From Scandinavium goeteborgense (lineage in GTDB: Bacteria; Pseudomonadota; Gammaproteobacteria; Enterobacterales; Enterobacteriaceae), in the NCBI RefSeq assembly GCF_003935895.2, contig NZ_CP054058.1:1798001-1862000 (forward strand): a DNA stretch of 64,000 nt, given 5' to 3'. The translations under genes were made by a program, and so were the position numbers. Shown here piece after piece: positions 47,968-57,708 of the stretch. How positions within the stretch are numbered: the first letter of the stretch is position 1; each line of letters opens with the position of its first letter. The notes beneath the pieces are model-generated. The model did not search any database and was not told where the DNA came from. It worked only from the letters and a program-made list of their open reading frames with translations.

Positions 47968-49689
47968 TTATTGCGATGTTGTCGCAGGGGCAGGTTCGGG
48001 AGTGTTTGTTGCGGCAGGCGTACTGGCCGCAGGATTCGGACGTGTTTTGGGCACGTTGTCGCACGGTTTTTCTTTCGGGCAAATCAAATCGAGCATTTTC
48101 AGCGTCACGCCGTTACTCCAGCCGAAACCGTCCTGCAGGGGATATTCGCCTCCGCCGCCGCCCGTACCGGTGGAGGTGATGTCATATTTCTCCACCAGTT
48201 TTTGCTGGCTGTCGTAGGTGTGCTGCACGTTGGTCAGGAATCGCCAGGAAACGTCCATCGCGATTTTATCCTTGCCGTAGTTTTGCAGCCCTTCGGTGGC
48301 GACCCATTGCAGCGGTGCCCAGCCGTTCGGGGAATCCCACTGCTGACCGCTGTTGATGGTGGTGGTCGCAATCCCGCCTGCTTTCAGCAGCCGCGATTCC
48401 GTTGCCGTCGCCATTTTCGCCGCTCTGTCGTTCGAAGCCGCATTAACGTACAGCGGGAACAGCGCGGCGGCGGTCAGCTGATTACGCACCTTGTGCGTTT
48501 TCAGATCGTAATCCGCGTACCAGCCCTCTTTGTCGTTCCACAGATAATGCTCCATCGCCTTCTGACGGTCGTTTGCCAGCGTATCGTAGCGGGTGGCTTT
48601 GGCATCATCGCCCGCAGCTTTACTGGCGCTGGCGATAATTTTTTCCATCTTAAACATCAGGGCGTTAAGGTCGACCGGCACAATGCTGGTGGTCCGAATA
48701 GTGCTGAGCTTTTGCGGGTCATCCATCCAGCGTGAACTGAAATCCCAACCTGACGCGGCGGCAGATCGCAGGTCACGGTAAATTTCCGTCGCCGGACGAT
48801 TCGGATTGCTTTTGGCGGTATTCACATCGTCAAGCCACGATTCCGGGCGCGGCGTGTCTTTATCATCCCAATAACGGTTGAGCAGCGCGCCGTCAGTGAG
48901 TTTGACCACGCGTTTATTGGCCTCGCCGTTTTGCAGCGCGTCCTGACCGTCCATCCAGTAGGCGTGCTCTTTTTCCATCTGCGGCAGGTATTTTTTCAGC
49001 GCGTCGCTGTCATGTTTCGCCAACAGTTCAACCATCAACGAGAAGAACGGCGGCTGCGAGCGGCTCAGATAATAGGTTCGGTTGCCGTTAGGAATATGGC
49101 CCCAGGTGTCAATTTCATAAGCGAAGTTGGCGACCATATCTTCGATTTTGTCCCAGTGGCCGCTCTCCGCCAGACCCAGCATGGTGAAATAGCTATCCCA
49201 GTAATACACTTCGCGGAAACGCCCGCCGGGCACGACATAAGGTTTCGGCAGCGGCAGCAGGGAATCCCACTTCGCGGCGCTGTCAGTGGTACGCGTCAGC
49301 ACCGGCCACAGGCCGTCGATATGCTCACGCAGGCTCTGGCCCGCAGGCGGCACGTACTTGTCCTTTTCCTGCGGCAGAGAGAAATTCACTTGCACGAAAT
49401 GGCGCAGGTCAAAGCTCGACTGATTGCGCTGCATCCGGTAGTCCGCCAGGATCATCAACGGATCGCTCTTAGGCACCGCATCGGCAAAGGTTTTCTGATC
49501 CGGGAACAGCTTCGCGCTCTGCACATCATTAAACAGCGGACCCAATAAAATATCCGGCGGCTGCGGTGTGGCGGCGAGAGCGTCATCAGCCTGAGCCGAC
49601 GTCAGACTCAGTGAGAGCAGGGCACCCCCGAGGGCGAGTTGTAAGGCGAGGGAAAGCGTATCAGGGCGGCGCAAAGCGGGTTTTCTCAT
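47968..49689 (-). CDS. treA: Periplasmic trehalase TreA
   Basis: A 573-residue family-37 glycoside hydrolase that splits trehalose to two glucoses in the periplasm, useful at high osmolarity. A signal peptide ends near SAQADD (about residue 36). Both trehalase signatures are present, [15 protein letters not shown] (about residues 150-164) and [12 protein letters not shown] (near 453). The C-terminus carries a Pro/Ala/Thr-rich extension (about 548-573), slightly longer than in E. coli. It is in the same relative place after ymgE as in E. coli, with foxA inserted between. Confidence 0.95.
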   Translation of the reverse strand: MRKPALRRPDTLSLALQLALGGALLSLSLTSAQADDALAATPQPPDILLGPLFNDVQSAKLFPDQKTFADAVPKSDPLMILADYRMQRNQSSFDLRHFVQVNFSLPQEKDKYVPPAGQSLREHIDGLWPVLTRTTDSAAKWDSLLPLPKPYVVPGGRFREVYYWDSYFTMLGLAESGHWDKIEDMVANFAYEIDTWGHIPNGNRTYYLSRSQPPFFSLMVELLAKHDSDALKKYLPQMEKEHAYWMDGQDALQNGEANKRVVKLTDGALLNRYWDDKDTPRPESWLDDVNTAKSNPNRPATEIYRDLRSAAASGWDFSSRWMDDPQKLSTIRTTSIVPVDLNALMFKMEKIIASASKAAGDDAKATRYDTLANDRQKAMEHYLWNDKEGWYADYDLKTHKVRNQLTAAALFPLYVNAASNDRAAKMATATESRLLKAGGIATTTINSGQQWDSPNGWAPLQWVATEGLQNYGKDKIAMDVSWRFLTNVQHTYDSQQKLVEKYDITSTGTGGGGGEYPLQDGFGWSNGVTLKMLDLICPKEKPCDNVPKTRPNPAASTPAATNTPEPAPATTSQ

Positions 49690-49990
49690 CGTTGATTCTC
49701 CTTTTAGTTGCGCAAATTCCGCTGTTTACAACCATAGACGAATATCAGCTCCGGCGCGTGTCGGGGTTAACATTTTGCGCCTTTCCAGACAATTTCCCGT
49801 TCCGAGGTTGTGTGAGCAATAAAACAAAAAAATCGAGAATATATCTCCTTGATCCCTCTGAGATCACATAAAGCAAAAAACATAAGAAACTAGCAAAAAA
49901 ACATAATGGACCGCCTTTCACCGGCTGTGCAAAAAATAACGCCACATAAGAAACCGGTTACACAGTTTAATACTGAAGGGGAGTGCTATT
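49690..49990. other. Divergent promoter region of treA and the GPH transporter gene
   Basis: About 300 bp, AT-rich on the transporter side. CRP half-sites are visible (TGTGA at 49811-49815; AGATCACAT at 49861-49869), fitting catabolite control of sugar genes, but neither is a full site. No ORF is supported. Confidence 0.4.
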
Positions 49991-51379
49991 GTGGCAGGAG
50001 TAAAGTTATCTGTCAGAGAAAAAGTCGGCTATAGCCTTGGTGATGCCGCCAGTCATATCGTTTTTGATTCATCGGTCGCTATTCTCGCCTGGTATTATAC
50101 CGATATTTACGGATTACCTCCGGCGGTAATGGGCACCATGTTTTTACTGGTTCGCATATTAGATGCGATTACCGATCCGATAATGGGGGCCATTGCGGAT
50201 GCGACCGCCACCCGCTGGGGACGGTTCCGCCCGTGGCTGTTGGCTATCTGTATCCCATTCGCCGTGAGCTGTGTGCTGGTTTATTCTATTCCCAGTTTCT
50301 CAGACAGCGGAAAGGTCGTCTATGCCGTTGCGGCATATATATTTATGACACTGATGTACACCGCCATTAATATTCCCTATTGCTCATTAGGCGCGGCGTT
50401 GACCACTGATCCACAGGAAAGTCTGTCCCTGCAATCCTGGCGTTTTGCGATTACCCCAATTGGGGGCGCATTAGGCACCGCGTTAATTTTACCGCTGGCG
50501 GATTATCTTTATCCGGCTGACAGGGCAACCGGGGTTCAGGTCGCCATGGCGATATTTGGCGTCATTGGCTGTCTGATGTTTATCGTCTGTTTCTTTACCA
50601 CCAAAGAGCGTGTTCAACCGATTAAAGAAGAAAACCTGAATATTGCCCGGGATGTTAAAATTCTATTCCGTAACGATCAGTGGCGGATATTGTCGGTGTA
50701 TAACTTCACAATGCTGGTGGCGGTGGTTATTCGCGGCGGGGCAGTGGTTTATTTCGTGAATAGCGTGCTGCGCGAAGGGGCGGATATCATCAGCTGGTTT
50801 ATGCTCGGTGGCATGTTTGCCTCGATGTTTGGCTCTGTGCTGGCCAAACCGTTTGGCACCCGTTTCTGCAAAGTGAAACTCTCGTTCTGGATAAACCTCA
50901 TCAATGCGGCATTGGGCGTGGTGTGCTTCATGTTGCCGATGAATTACTGGGTAATTCCGCTTTTCGCGCATGTCCTGATCCAGCTGGTGCAGGGCGGGAA
51001 TGCGGCCATTCAGTGGTCAATGATCACTGACGCCAACAACTACGGTGAATGGAAAACCCAACGTCGTATTACCGGCATGAACGTGGCGGCCAATATCTTT
51101 GTCATCAAGCTGGGCGTCGCAGTCGGTGGGGCAATTCTCGGTTGGGTGCTGGCGTATTATGGCTATGCGTCAAGCAGCCGTGTGCAGTCGGCCGAAGCCC
51201 TGTACGGCATCGTGTTACTGTTCTCGGTTATCCCGTCGGTGTTCTATCTGTTGACCGCCATCGCCATTAGATATTACGGCCTGACTGAAGCCCGGATGAA
51301 TGCGATTGTGACTGACCTGAATCACGGCGTGTTTGCCGAATCGGAAGCGGCGCGGGAAACCTCTTCTGTCGCGCCTTAA
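49991..51379 (+). CDS. GPH-family sugar:cation symporter
   Basis: A 462-residue, 12-helix transporter of the glycoside-pentoside-hexuronide family (MelB/UidB/YicJ group). The N-terminal motif GYSLGDAASHIVFD and the loop RWGRFRPWLL (about residues 76-85) with upstream DAITDPIMGAIAD are diagnostic; the acidic residues coordinate the coupling cation in MelB. The start is GTG with AAGGGGAGTG upstream. No glycosidase or kinase gene adjoins it, so the substrate is not indicated by context; the divergent neighbour is treA. Closest in style to the YicJ/YagG branch (xyloside-type), judged by eye. Confidence 0.88.
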   Translation: MAGVKLSVREKVGYSLGDAASHIVFDSSVAILAWYYTDIYGLPPAVMGTMFLLVRILDAITDPIMGAIADATATRWGRFRPWLLAICIPFAVSCVLVYSIPSFSDSGKVVYAVAAYIFMTLMYTAINIPYCSLGAALTTDPQESLSLQSWRFAITPIGGALGTALILPLADYLYPADRATGVQVAMAIFGVIGCLMFIVCFFTTKERVQPIKEENLNIARDVKILFRNDQWRILSVYNFTMLVAVVIRGGAVVYFVNSVLREGADIISWFMLGGMFASMFGSVLAKPFGTRFCKVKLSFWINLINAALGVVCFMLPMNYWVIPLFAHVLIQLVQGGNAAIQWSMITDANNYGEWKTQRRITGMNVAANIFVIKLGVAVGGAILGWVLAYYGYASSSRVQSAEALYGIVLLFSVIPSVFYLLTAIAIRYYGLTEARMNAIVTDLNHGVFAESEAARETSSVAP

Positions 51380-51476
51380 GTCGTGATGTTCATCTGTTTA
51401 TCGTTTTTCTGTCATTAAAGCGTAATGCGCAGCGTTGTTAATAACCCACGGCGAAAACAAGCAACGTGGAACTCTT

Positions 51477-52319
51477 ATGAACAACGCTCGCGCACTCTTT
51501 TCCCTGAACGATTATCCGCTTCAACCGCAGATTCTTCACGCCCCACAGCGCAAAGTGCTGAGCGTGAAAAACTTATGCAAGTCGTACAACGCCCAGCAAA
51601 AGGTGCTGAACGACATCAATTTTGACCTGCATGCGGGTGAAATGGTCGGGATCGTCGGGCGTTCGGGAGCGGGGAAATCCACGCTGCTGCACGTGCTCAA
51701 CGGCACTCACTCCGCCACCTCTGGCGAACTGCTCAGCTACCCGGAAGTCGGTCTCCCGCATGATGTCTCCGGCATCAGCGGACGCGCGCTCAATGCGTGG
51801 CGCAGCGAATGCGGCATGATTTTCCAGGACTTCTGCCTGGTCCCGCGTCTCGACGTGCTGACCAACGTTTTGCTCGGTCGACTGAGCCAGACTTCAACCT
51901 TCAAATCCCTGTTCAAAGTGTTCTCGGACGATGACCGCGCTCGCGCCATCGCGCTGCTCGAATGGATGAACATGTTGCCTCATGCGCTACAGCGTGCAGA
52001 AAACCTCTCCGGCGGGCAGATGCAGCGCGTGGCGATTTGCCGGGCGCTTATCCAGAATCCCTCGATTCTGCTGGCCGACGAGCCGGTGGCCTCGCTCGAC
52101 CCGAAAAACACCCAGCGCATCATGACGGTCCTGCGTGAAGTCAGCGAGCAGGGCATCAGCGTGATGGTCAACCTGCACTCAATTGAGCTGGTGAAAAATT
52201 ACTGCACCCGCGTGATAGGCATCGCGCAGGGGCAAATCGTGTTTGACGGACATCCAGATGACTTAAGCCCGGATGTCCTGCAAGAACTATATGGCGACGA
52301 AATCAGCCAATTACATTGA
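51477..52319 (+). CDS. phnC: Phosphonate-type ABC transporter ATPase PhnC
   Basis: A 280-residue ABC ATPase. Walker A GRSGAGKS lies at residues 61-68, the signature LSGGQMQRV near 178 and Walker B ILLADEP near 199, followed by a switch His in VNLHSIEL. It powers uptake of phosphonates or phosphite with PhnD and PhnE. The N-terminus is about 25 residues longer than in E. coli PhnC. ATG at 51477 is preferred (GTGGA upstream); the frame is open 14 codons further. First gene of phnCDEE. Confidence 0.88.
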   Translation: MNNARALFSLNDYPLQPQILHAPQRKVLSVKNLCKSYNAQQKVLNDINFDLHAGEMVGIVGRSGAGKSTLLHVLNGTHSATSGELLSYPEVGLPHDVSGISGRALNAWRSECGMIFQDFCLVPRLDVLTNVLLGRLSQTSTFKSLFKVFSDDDRARAIALLEWMNMLPHALQRAENLSGGQMQRVAICRALIQNPSILLADEPVASLDPKNTQRIMTVLREVSEQGISVMVNLHSIELVKNYCTRVIGIAQGQIVFDGHPDDLSPDVLQELYGDEISQLH

Positions 52320-52368
52320 GTTTTAGTAATCACTTCACAGCGACTTCAACATTAAACGGGCGATATGA

Positions 52369-53307
52369 ATGAATAAGCACATGACAAGCGCATTACGTTT
52401 TTCCGCGATGATGGCAGGGCTGCTGGTGGCATGGCAGGCCACGGCGGAACAACCGAAAGAGCTGAATCTGGGGATTCTGGGCGGTCAAAACGCCACCCAA
52501 CAGATTGGCGATAACCAGTGCGTGAAGGATTTTCTCGACAAGGAACTGAGCGTCGACACCAAGCTGCGTAACTCTTCTGACTACTCTGGCGTGATTCAGG
52601 GTCTGCTCGGCGGCAAAGTCGACGTGGTGCTGAGCATGTCGCCGTCGTCGTATGCGTCGGTGTACATCAATAATCCGAAAGCGGTGGATATTGTCGGCAT
52701 CGCGGTGGATGACAAAGATCAGTCGCGCGGCTACCACTCGGTGGTTATCGTCAAAGCCGACAGCCCGTACAAAACCCTCGACGATCTGAAAGGCAAATCT
52801 TTCGGCATGGCGGACCCGGATTCGACCTCCGGCTTCCTGATCCCGAACCAGGCGTTCAAGAAGAAATTCGGCGGCACCACCGATAACAAGTACAACAACT
52901 TCTTCTCCAGCGTCACCTTCTCCGGCGGCCACGAGCAGGACATTCTCGGCGTGCTGAACGGTCAGTTTGCAGGTGCGGTGACCTGGGCGTCGATGGTCGG
53001 TGACTATAACGACGGTTACTCCGCCGGGGCGTTCAACCGCCTGATCCGCATGGATCACCCGGACCTGATGAAAGACATTCGCATCATCTGGCAGTCGCCG
53101 CTGATCCCGAACGGTCCCATCCTGGTGAGCAACAGCCTGCCGCCAGAATTCAAAACCAAAGTGGTCGATGCGGTGAAGAAACTGGATAAAGAAGATCACG
53201 CATGCTTTATCAAAGCGATGGGCGGCACCCAGCACATCGGCCCGGCGACCGTGGCGGATTTCCAGCAGATTATTGACATGAAACGCGAACTGGTTAACGC
53301 CCGTTAA
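52369..53307 (+). CDS. phnD: Phosphonate-type periplasmic binding protein PhnD
   Basis: A 312-residue periplasmic solute-binding protein with a signal peptide ending near WQATAEQ (about residue 27). Family motifs include DYSGVIQGLLGGKVDVV and the ligand-binding DPDSTSGFL (about residues 149-157), typical of PhnD/PtxB proteins that bind phosphonate, phosphite or phosphate-like oxyanions. A second ATG four codons in is also possible. The exact ligand cannot be read from sequence. Confidence 0.87.
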   Translation: MNKHMTSALRFSAMMAGLLVAWQATAEQPKELNLGILGGQNATQQIGDNQCVKDFLDKELSVDTKLRNSSDYSGVIQGLLGGKVDVVLSMSPSSYASVYINNPKAVDIVGIAVDDKDQSRGYHSVVIVKADSPYKTLDDLKGKSFGMADPDSTSGFLIPNQAFKKKFGGTTDNKYNNFFSSVTFSGGHEQDILGVLNGQFAGAVTWASMVGDYNDGYSAGAFNRLIRMDHPDLMKDIRIIWQSPLIPNGPILVSNSLPPEFKTKVVDAVKKLDKEDHACFIKAMGGTQHIGPATVADFQQIIDMKRELVNAR

Positions 53308-53365
53308 TCAGACCTTTTCACTCCCCCGCGCAGCCAGCGGGGGAGAGTCCATTCCGCGAGTGAAC

Positions 53366-54232
53366 ATGCAGAATACTGAATTTGAACGTTACTACCAGCA
53401 GGTGAAAATGCGCCAGACGCGTGACACGTTCACCTGGTCGGCGCTGCTGCTGGTGCTCTACATCGCGGCGGGACAAGCCGCCGAGTTTAATCTTCTCACC
53501 ATCTGGCACTCGCTGCCGAACTTCCTCGATTACATGATCGAAACCGTGCCGACGCTACACGGCGGAGTGCTGTTCGGCGATGTGCACACCAAAGGATCGC
53601 TGGCCTACTGGGGCTACCGTTTGCCGATTCAGCTGCCACTGATCTGGGAAACGCTCCAGCTGGCGCTGGCTTCCACGCTGGTGGCGGTGGCGATAGCGAC
53701 GATCCTCGCGTTTCTGGCGGCGCGTAATGCCTGGGCACCGGCGGGTTTGCGCTTTGGCATTCGCGCGCTGGTGGCATTTTTGCGCACCATGCCGGAGCTG
53801 GCGTGGGCGGTGATTTTTGTCATGGCCTTTGGGATTGGCGCAATTCCGGGTTTTCTGGCGCTGACGCTGCACACCATCGGCAGCCTGACCAAGCTGTTCT
53901 ACGAGGCGATCGAAAGTGCGCAGGATAAACCGGTGCGCGGCCTGACGGCCTGTGGTGCCTCGCCGATACAGCGGATGCGTTTCGCGCTGTGGCCGCAGGT
54001 CAAACCGATATTTCTTTCATACGGTTTCATGCGTCTTGAAATTAACTTCCGTTCGTCGACCATTCTTGGGTTGGTCGGCGCGGGCGGGATTGGTCAGGAG
54101 CTGATGACCAACATCAAACTCGACCGCTACGACCAGGTGAGCATGACGCTGCTGCTGATTGTCATCGTGGTTTCGCTGCTGGATACGCTGTCTGGCCGCC
54201 TGCGTCAGCGAGTGCTGGAGGGGAAAAAATGA
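53366..54232 (+). CDS. phnE: Phosphonate-type ABC permease PhnE (first)
   Basis: A 288-residue permease with about six helices and the EAA-type ATPase contact in GLTACGASPIQRMRFALWPQ, followed by the conserved VGAGGIGQEL. It pairs with the next gene as a heterodimeric channel. The ATG at 53366 is chosen because GCGAG lies just before it; a GTG two codons upstream is possible. The stop overlaps the next start (ATGA). Confidence 0.87.
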   Translation: MQNTEFERYYQQVKMRQTRDTFTWSALLLVLYIAAGQAAEFNLLTIWHSLPNFLDYMIETVPTLHGGVLFGDVHTKGSLAYWGYRLPIQLPLIWETLQLALASTLVAVAIATILAFLAARNAWAPAGLRFGIRALVAFLRTMPELAWAVIFVMAFGIGAIPGFLALTLHTIGSLTKLFYEAIESAQDKPVRGLTACGASPIQRMRFALWPQVKPIFLSYGFMRLEINFRSSTILGLVGAGGIGQELMTNIKLDRYDQVSMTLLLIVIVVSLLDTLSGRLRQRVLEGKK

Positions 54233-55116
54233 TAAACGGGCAAGCGGTGACCGATACCGAACATTATCGCGAAGCGCATCCGGCGCTGTTTCGCTCCCAG
54301 CGTCGATATCTGCGCCATCTGGCGATTGTGGCGCTGGCGGTCGGGCTGTATTACGTTTGGTTCTTCATCCAGTTTGGTATCAGCTACGAACAGTTGACCA
54401 CCGGGATGCAGCAGCTTGGGCGCTACTTCTTCCGTATGTTCGTCTGGCATGATTTTCTTAACTGGCCGTTTGGCTACTACTTCCGCCAGATTGGCATCAC
54501 GCTGGCGATCGTCTTTTCCGGCACCATTACCGCCACGGTGATTGCCCTGCTGCTGTCGTTCCTCGCGGCGCGGAACGTTATGCGTGGCCCGGTGACGCGG
54601 TTTGTGGCGATGTTTATGCGTCGGCTGTTTGATCTGCTGCGCGGGATCGACATGGCAATCTGGGGTCTGATATTTGTGCGTGCCGTCGGCCTTGGTCCGC
54701 TCGCCGGGGTGCTGGCGATCATCATGCAGGATACTGGCTTGCTCGGGCGGTTATACGCCGAAGGGCACGAGGCGGTAGAACGTTCGCCAGGCCGTGGTCT
54801 GACGGCGGTGGGCGCCAACGGGCTGCAAAAACACCGCTTCGGTATCTTCACCCAATCGTTCCCGACGTTCCTCGCCTTGAGCCTCTATCAGCTGGAATCC
54901 AACACCCGCTCGGCGGCGGTATTGGGCTTCGTCGGCGCGGGCGGCATCGGTCTTATTTACGCTGAAAACATGCGCCTGTGGAACTGGGACGTGGTGATGT
55001 TTATCACCCTGCTGCTGGTGGCGGTGGTGATGACCATGGATGCGCTGTCGTCGTGGCTGCGTCGCCGTTATATCACCGGGGCAACGGTGCCACTGTTTAA
55101 GCAGATCAAACAATAA
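54229..55116 (+). CDS. phnE: Phosphonate-type ABC permease PhnE (second)
   Basis: A 295-residue permease of the same family, with the EAA-type contact loop GLTAVGANGLQKHRFGIFTQ and VGAGGIGLIYAENM near the C-terminus. It overlaps the previous gene by four bases, so translation is coupled. With PhnC, PhnD and the first PhnE it completes the transporter. No C-P lyase, phosphonatase or phosphite dehydrogenase gene follows, so the substrate is unassigned. Confidence 0.87.
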   Translation: MINGQAVTDTEHYREAHPALFRSQRRYLRHLAIVALAVGLYYVWFFIQFGISYEQLTTGMQQLGRYFFRMFVWHDFLNWPFGYYFRQIGITLAIVFSGTITATVIALLLSFLAARNVMRGPVTRFVAMFMRRLFDLLRGIDMAIWGLIFVRAVGLGPLAGVLAIIMQDTGLLGRLYAEGHEAVERSPGRGLTAVGANGLQKHRFGIFTQSFPTFLALSLYQLESNTRSAAVLGFVGAGGIGLIYAENMRLWNWDVVMFITLLLVAVVMTMDALSSWLRRRYITGATVPLFKQIKQ

Positions 55117-55123
55117 GGCCCTT

Positions 55124-55894
55124 TCAATCCGCCGTTTTAAACGCCAGCCAGAATGGATCGCCCACCCGTTTTCCGACCTGGCTGGCGGCATCTCTTACTG
55201 CTATCCCCAGTTGGGCCACCAGGCTGTCGTTGAGTTCATCCCGCGGAATGGCGAGGCCGAAGCCATAACCTTGCCCGGTGGCGGGATCGACGACCGCCGC
55301 TGAAATCCCGGCCGTATCCGAAATGTACTCCCCCCGCGATAGCGACCATCCGTTCGATTTAATCTCTTCAATGCGTGCAGACAATTCGCTCAGCGAACGG
55401 GGGGCGTGGCCTCTGGCATCGTTAAAATGGTCCGGCAAAATAGCCAATAACTCGCTGCTTTTAAGCCCGGCCATGAGTGCACGGCCTGCGGCGCTGGACC
55501 ACGCCGGGGCGCGGCTGCCAGGAGGCGTGTAAACCTGAAGCGACCGGGAGCCGGTACGCATATGGATAACCAGCGCGTCGGCGTTATCCAGCACATTGAT
55601 ATAACCGGTATAACCCGACTGCCGTACCAGGCCCGCCAACGACTCCTCGAGCAGGGAAGAGGTCGAGTGTGCGGCCCGAAACTGCCATGAGGCCTCCATT
55701 ACCACATGCCCGGGTCGGTAGGCTCGGGTCATCACGTCGCGTTCAAGAAAGCCATATTCCGCCATCATGCTCAGGGTTCTTGAGACAGAACTTTTGGGCA
55801 AATTCAGCTCGGTAGCGACATCCGTCACCGTTACATCGCGCTGCAAACGGGCAATTAGCAGTAAGACATCTCGCGCGTTGGCAAGTGTGCTCAT
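55124..55894 (-). CDS. IclR-family transcriptional regulator
   Basis: A 256-residue regulator. The N-terminal winged helix (about residues 1-65) contains VTDVATELNLPKSSVSRTLSMM, and the C-terminal IclR effector domain (about 80-250) includes SAAGRALMAG. ATG at 55894 follows AAGGATG; the frame is open further upstream across the operator and is rejected. It is divergent from the OPT transporter gene, with a palindrome between them that is probably its operator. The effector is presumably the substrate of the neighbouring module. Confidence 0.88.
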   Translation of the reverse strand: MSTLANARDVLLLIARLQRDVTVTDVATELNLPKSSVSRTLSMMAEYGFLERDVMTRAYRPGHVVMEASWQFRAAHSTSSLLEESLAGLVRQSGYTGYINVLDNADALVIHMRTGSRSLQVYTPPGSRAPAWSSAAGRALMAGLKSSELLAILPDHFNDARGHAPRSLSELSARIEEIKSNGWSLSRGEYISDTAGISAAVVDPATGQGYGFGLAIPRDELNDSLVAQLGIAVRDAASQVGKRVGDPFWLAFKTAD

Positions 55895-55947
55895 TCTTTC
55901 ATCCTTAAAGGCGGGCAGTATCAACCGACATTCATGGTGCCCTGCGC

Positions 55948-55976
55948 TTGACAATTTAACAAGAGGGCAACATATT
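55948..55976 (+). promoter_or_regulatory. Sigma-70 promoter of the OPT/DUF917 operon
   Basis: TTGACA (55948-55953), 17 bp, CATATT (55971-55976). A perfect -35 with a fair -10 places transcription start near 55984, just before the palindrome at 56000. Confidence 0.6.
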
Positions 55977-55999
55977 GGTGTTCTAAATATTACAACATA

Positions 56000-56016
56000 G
56001 TTCCATATTATGGAAC
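56000..56016. promoter_or_regulatory. 17-bp palindrome, likely IclR-type operator
   Basis: GTTCCATA-T-TATGGAAC is a perfect inverted repeat around one base. IclR-family operators are palindromes of this kind (for example TGGAAAT-N-ATTTCCA for IclR, from memory). Position just downstream of the predicted start fits repression of the OPT/DUF917 genes, and it lies in the leader region of the divergent regulator as well. Confidence 0.75.
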
Positions 56017-56075
56017 AAATGCAAAAACAACAACAAGAACAACGCCTGGCGATGTTCACTTGCAGGAGCCGCATC

Positions 56076-57683
56076 ATGACCCACTCATCCTCCTCGATTG
56101 AGGAGCCCGTAGGCGTGGAAGATCCTCCCTATACGCATCCTAAAGCCCTCGCACCCGCGAATTTTCTGCTGGTCAGTCTGTTAAGCCTCATCGGGGCGAT
56201 GATTGGTATTCAGATGTTGGCAAGTCTGGGGATCACGCCCAGTACCTCACTGATTGGCGCGCTCGCAGCCATGGCGCTGTCGCGGATCCCACTCCCGGGT
56301 TTTCGCGGTTTCCGCTCGATACACGCGCAAAACCTGGCGCAAACCAGTATTTCATCAGCGACCTTTGGCGCTGCAAACAGCCTGTTTCTGCCGATAGGCA
56401 TCCCCTGGTTATTTGGGCTTCCAGAAATGGTCACGCCGATGCTGATCGGCGTCAGCCTGGCGATGCTGCTGGATGCCTGGCTGTTGTACCGGATGTTTGA
56501 TACGCCGGTGTTTCCTGCCAGTCACCCGTGGCCGCCGGGAGTCGCCGCGGCTGAAGCGATCAAAGCAGGGGATAAGGGCGGGAAACAGGCCTGGACGCTG
56601 CTGGGCGGGCTCTGCACCGGGGCTATCGGGGCACTGCTGCATCTCCCGATGTCGGCGTTTGGCGTGGCGTTGATTGGCGGTTTCGCGGCCATGGCCGCAT
56701 TTGGTGTGGGTTTGTTGGTTCGCGGTTACGCGCAGATCCTGACCGGAATTGATATCAACGCGCTGTATTTGCCGCACGGGATGATGATCGGTGCTGGGTT
56801 AATGGCGCTGTTACAGGTTTCTCGGATTATTTTCCGTCAGGGCGGACGCCGAACGGAGCACCGAAATGACGGGCGTCTCGGGCAGGCATTCCGCGTCGGT
56901 GGCCTGGGCTATCTGGCGATCATGCTGCTGCTAACGCTGGGTACCGGCCTGTATAGCCACATGTCGCCGCTGATGCTGGTGTGCTTCGTGTTGTATGGCG
57001 CTTTTGTTGCCTTCGTCCATGAAATTATCGTCGGCATTGCCGCCATGCACTCGGGCTGGTTTCCTGCTTTTGCGGTGGCGCTGATCACCTTGCTGATCGG
57101 CATGCTGCTCGGTTTTCCCCCGGAAGCACTGGTGGTGCTTTCCGGCTTTTCTACGGCAACGGGGCCGGCCTTTGCGGACATGGGCTTCGATTTGAAAGCC
57201 GGTTATCTGTTGCGGAAAGGGGAAAATGCGTCGCCCGAATTTGAACTGCAGGGCCGCCGCGAACAGCTTATTGCGGGCATGATCGGATTTGTCGCTGCCA
57301 TTATCGTGGTCGCGGTCAGTCATCGCTTCTATTTTTCGGCCCACCAGTTTGCCCCGATTAATGCGGCCTATGTCGCCGCCATCAAAGCCGGGATCTCTGC
57401 CGATGCGGCAAAAAATCTGGCGCTATGGGCGATTCCTGGCGCACTGCTTCAGCTGGTCGGTGGGGCTAAGCGGCAGCTCGGCGTGCTGTTTGCCACAGGG
57501 TTATTGATCAGCAGTCCCGCGGCGGGCTGGATGGTTGCCGCAGGCGTGGTATTCCGCATCGTGGTTTCCCGTCTCGCGGGCACCCGATTGCGCGAACAGA
57601 TTGAAGTCTTCGCCGGGGGCGTGATTGCCGGCGATGCACTCCTGAATTTCTTTAGCGGCGCGATCGGCGCATTACGTAAATAA
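56076..57683 (+). CDS. OPT-superfamily membrane transporter
   Basis: A 535-residue protein with about 13-14 hydrophobic helices. Segments such as ALSRIPLPGFRGFRSIHAQNLAQTSISSATFGAANSLFLP and HPWPPGVAAAEAIKAG are typical of the OPT (oligopeptide/YSL) superfamily, whose members carry small peptides or amino-acid-like compounds. ATG at 56076 has AGGAG eight bases before and starts a hydrophilic N-terminal tail; the frame is open upstream across the operator. It is followed 25 bp later by a DUF917 gene, a partnership suggesting import and processing of a cyclic or N-modified amino-acid derivative. The substrate is unknown. Confidence 0.8.
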   Translation: MTHSSSSIEEPVGVEDPPYTHPKALAPANFLLVSLLSLIGAMIGIQMLASLGITPSTSLIGALAAMALSRIPLPGFRGFRSIHAQNLAQTSISSATFGAANSLFLPIGIPWLFGLPEMVTPMLIGVSLAMLLDAWLLYRMFDTPVFPASHPWPPGVAAAEAIKAGDKGGKQAWTLLGGLCTGAIGALLHLPMSAFGVALIGGFAAMAAFGVGLLVRGYAQILTGIDINALYLPHGMMIGAGLMALLQVSRIIFRQGGRRTEHRNDGRLGQAFRVGGLGYLAIMLLLTLGTGLYSHMSPLMLVCFVLYGAFVAFVHEIIVGIAAMHSGWFPAFAVALITLLIGMLLGFPPEALVVLSGFSTATGPAFADMGFDLKAGYLLRKGENASPEFELQGRREQLIAGMIGFVAAIIVVAVSHRFYFSAHQFAPINAAYVAAIKAGISADAAKNLALWAIPGALLQLVGGAKRQLGVLFATGLLISSPAAGWMVAAGVVFRIVVSRLAGTRLREQIEVFAGGVIAGDALLNFFSGAIGALRK

Positions 57684-57708
57684 CCTTTTCAGCACAGGGA
57701 ACAGAACC

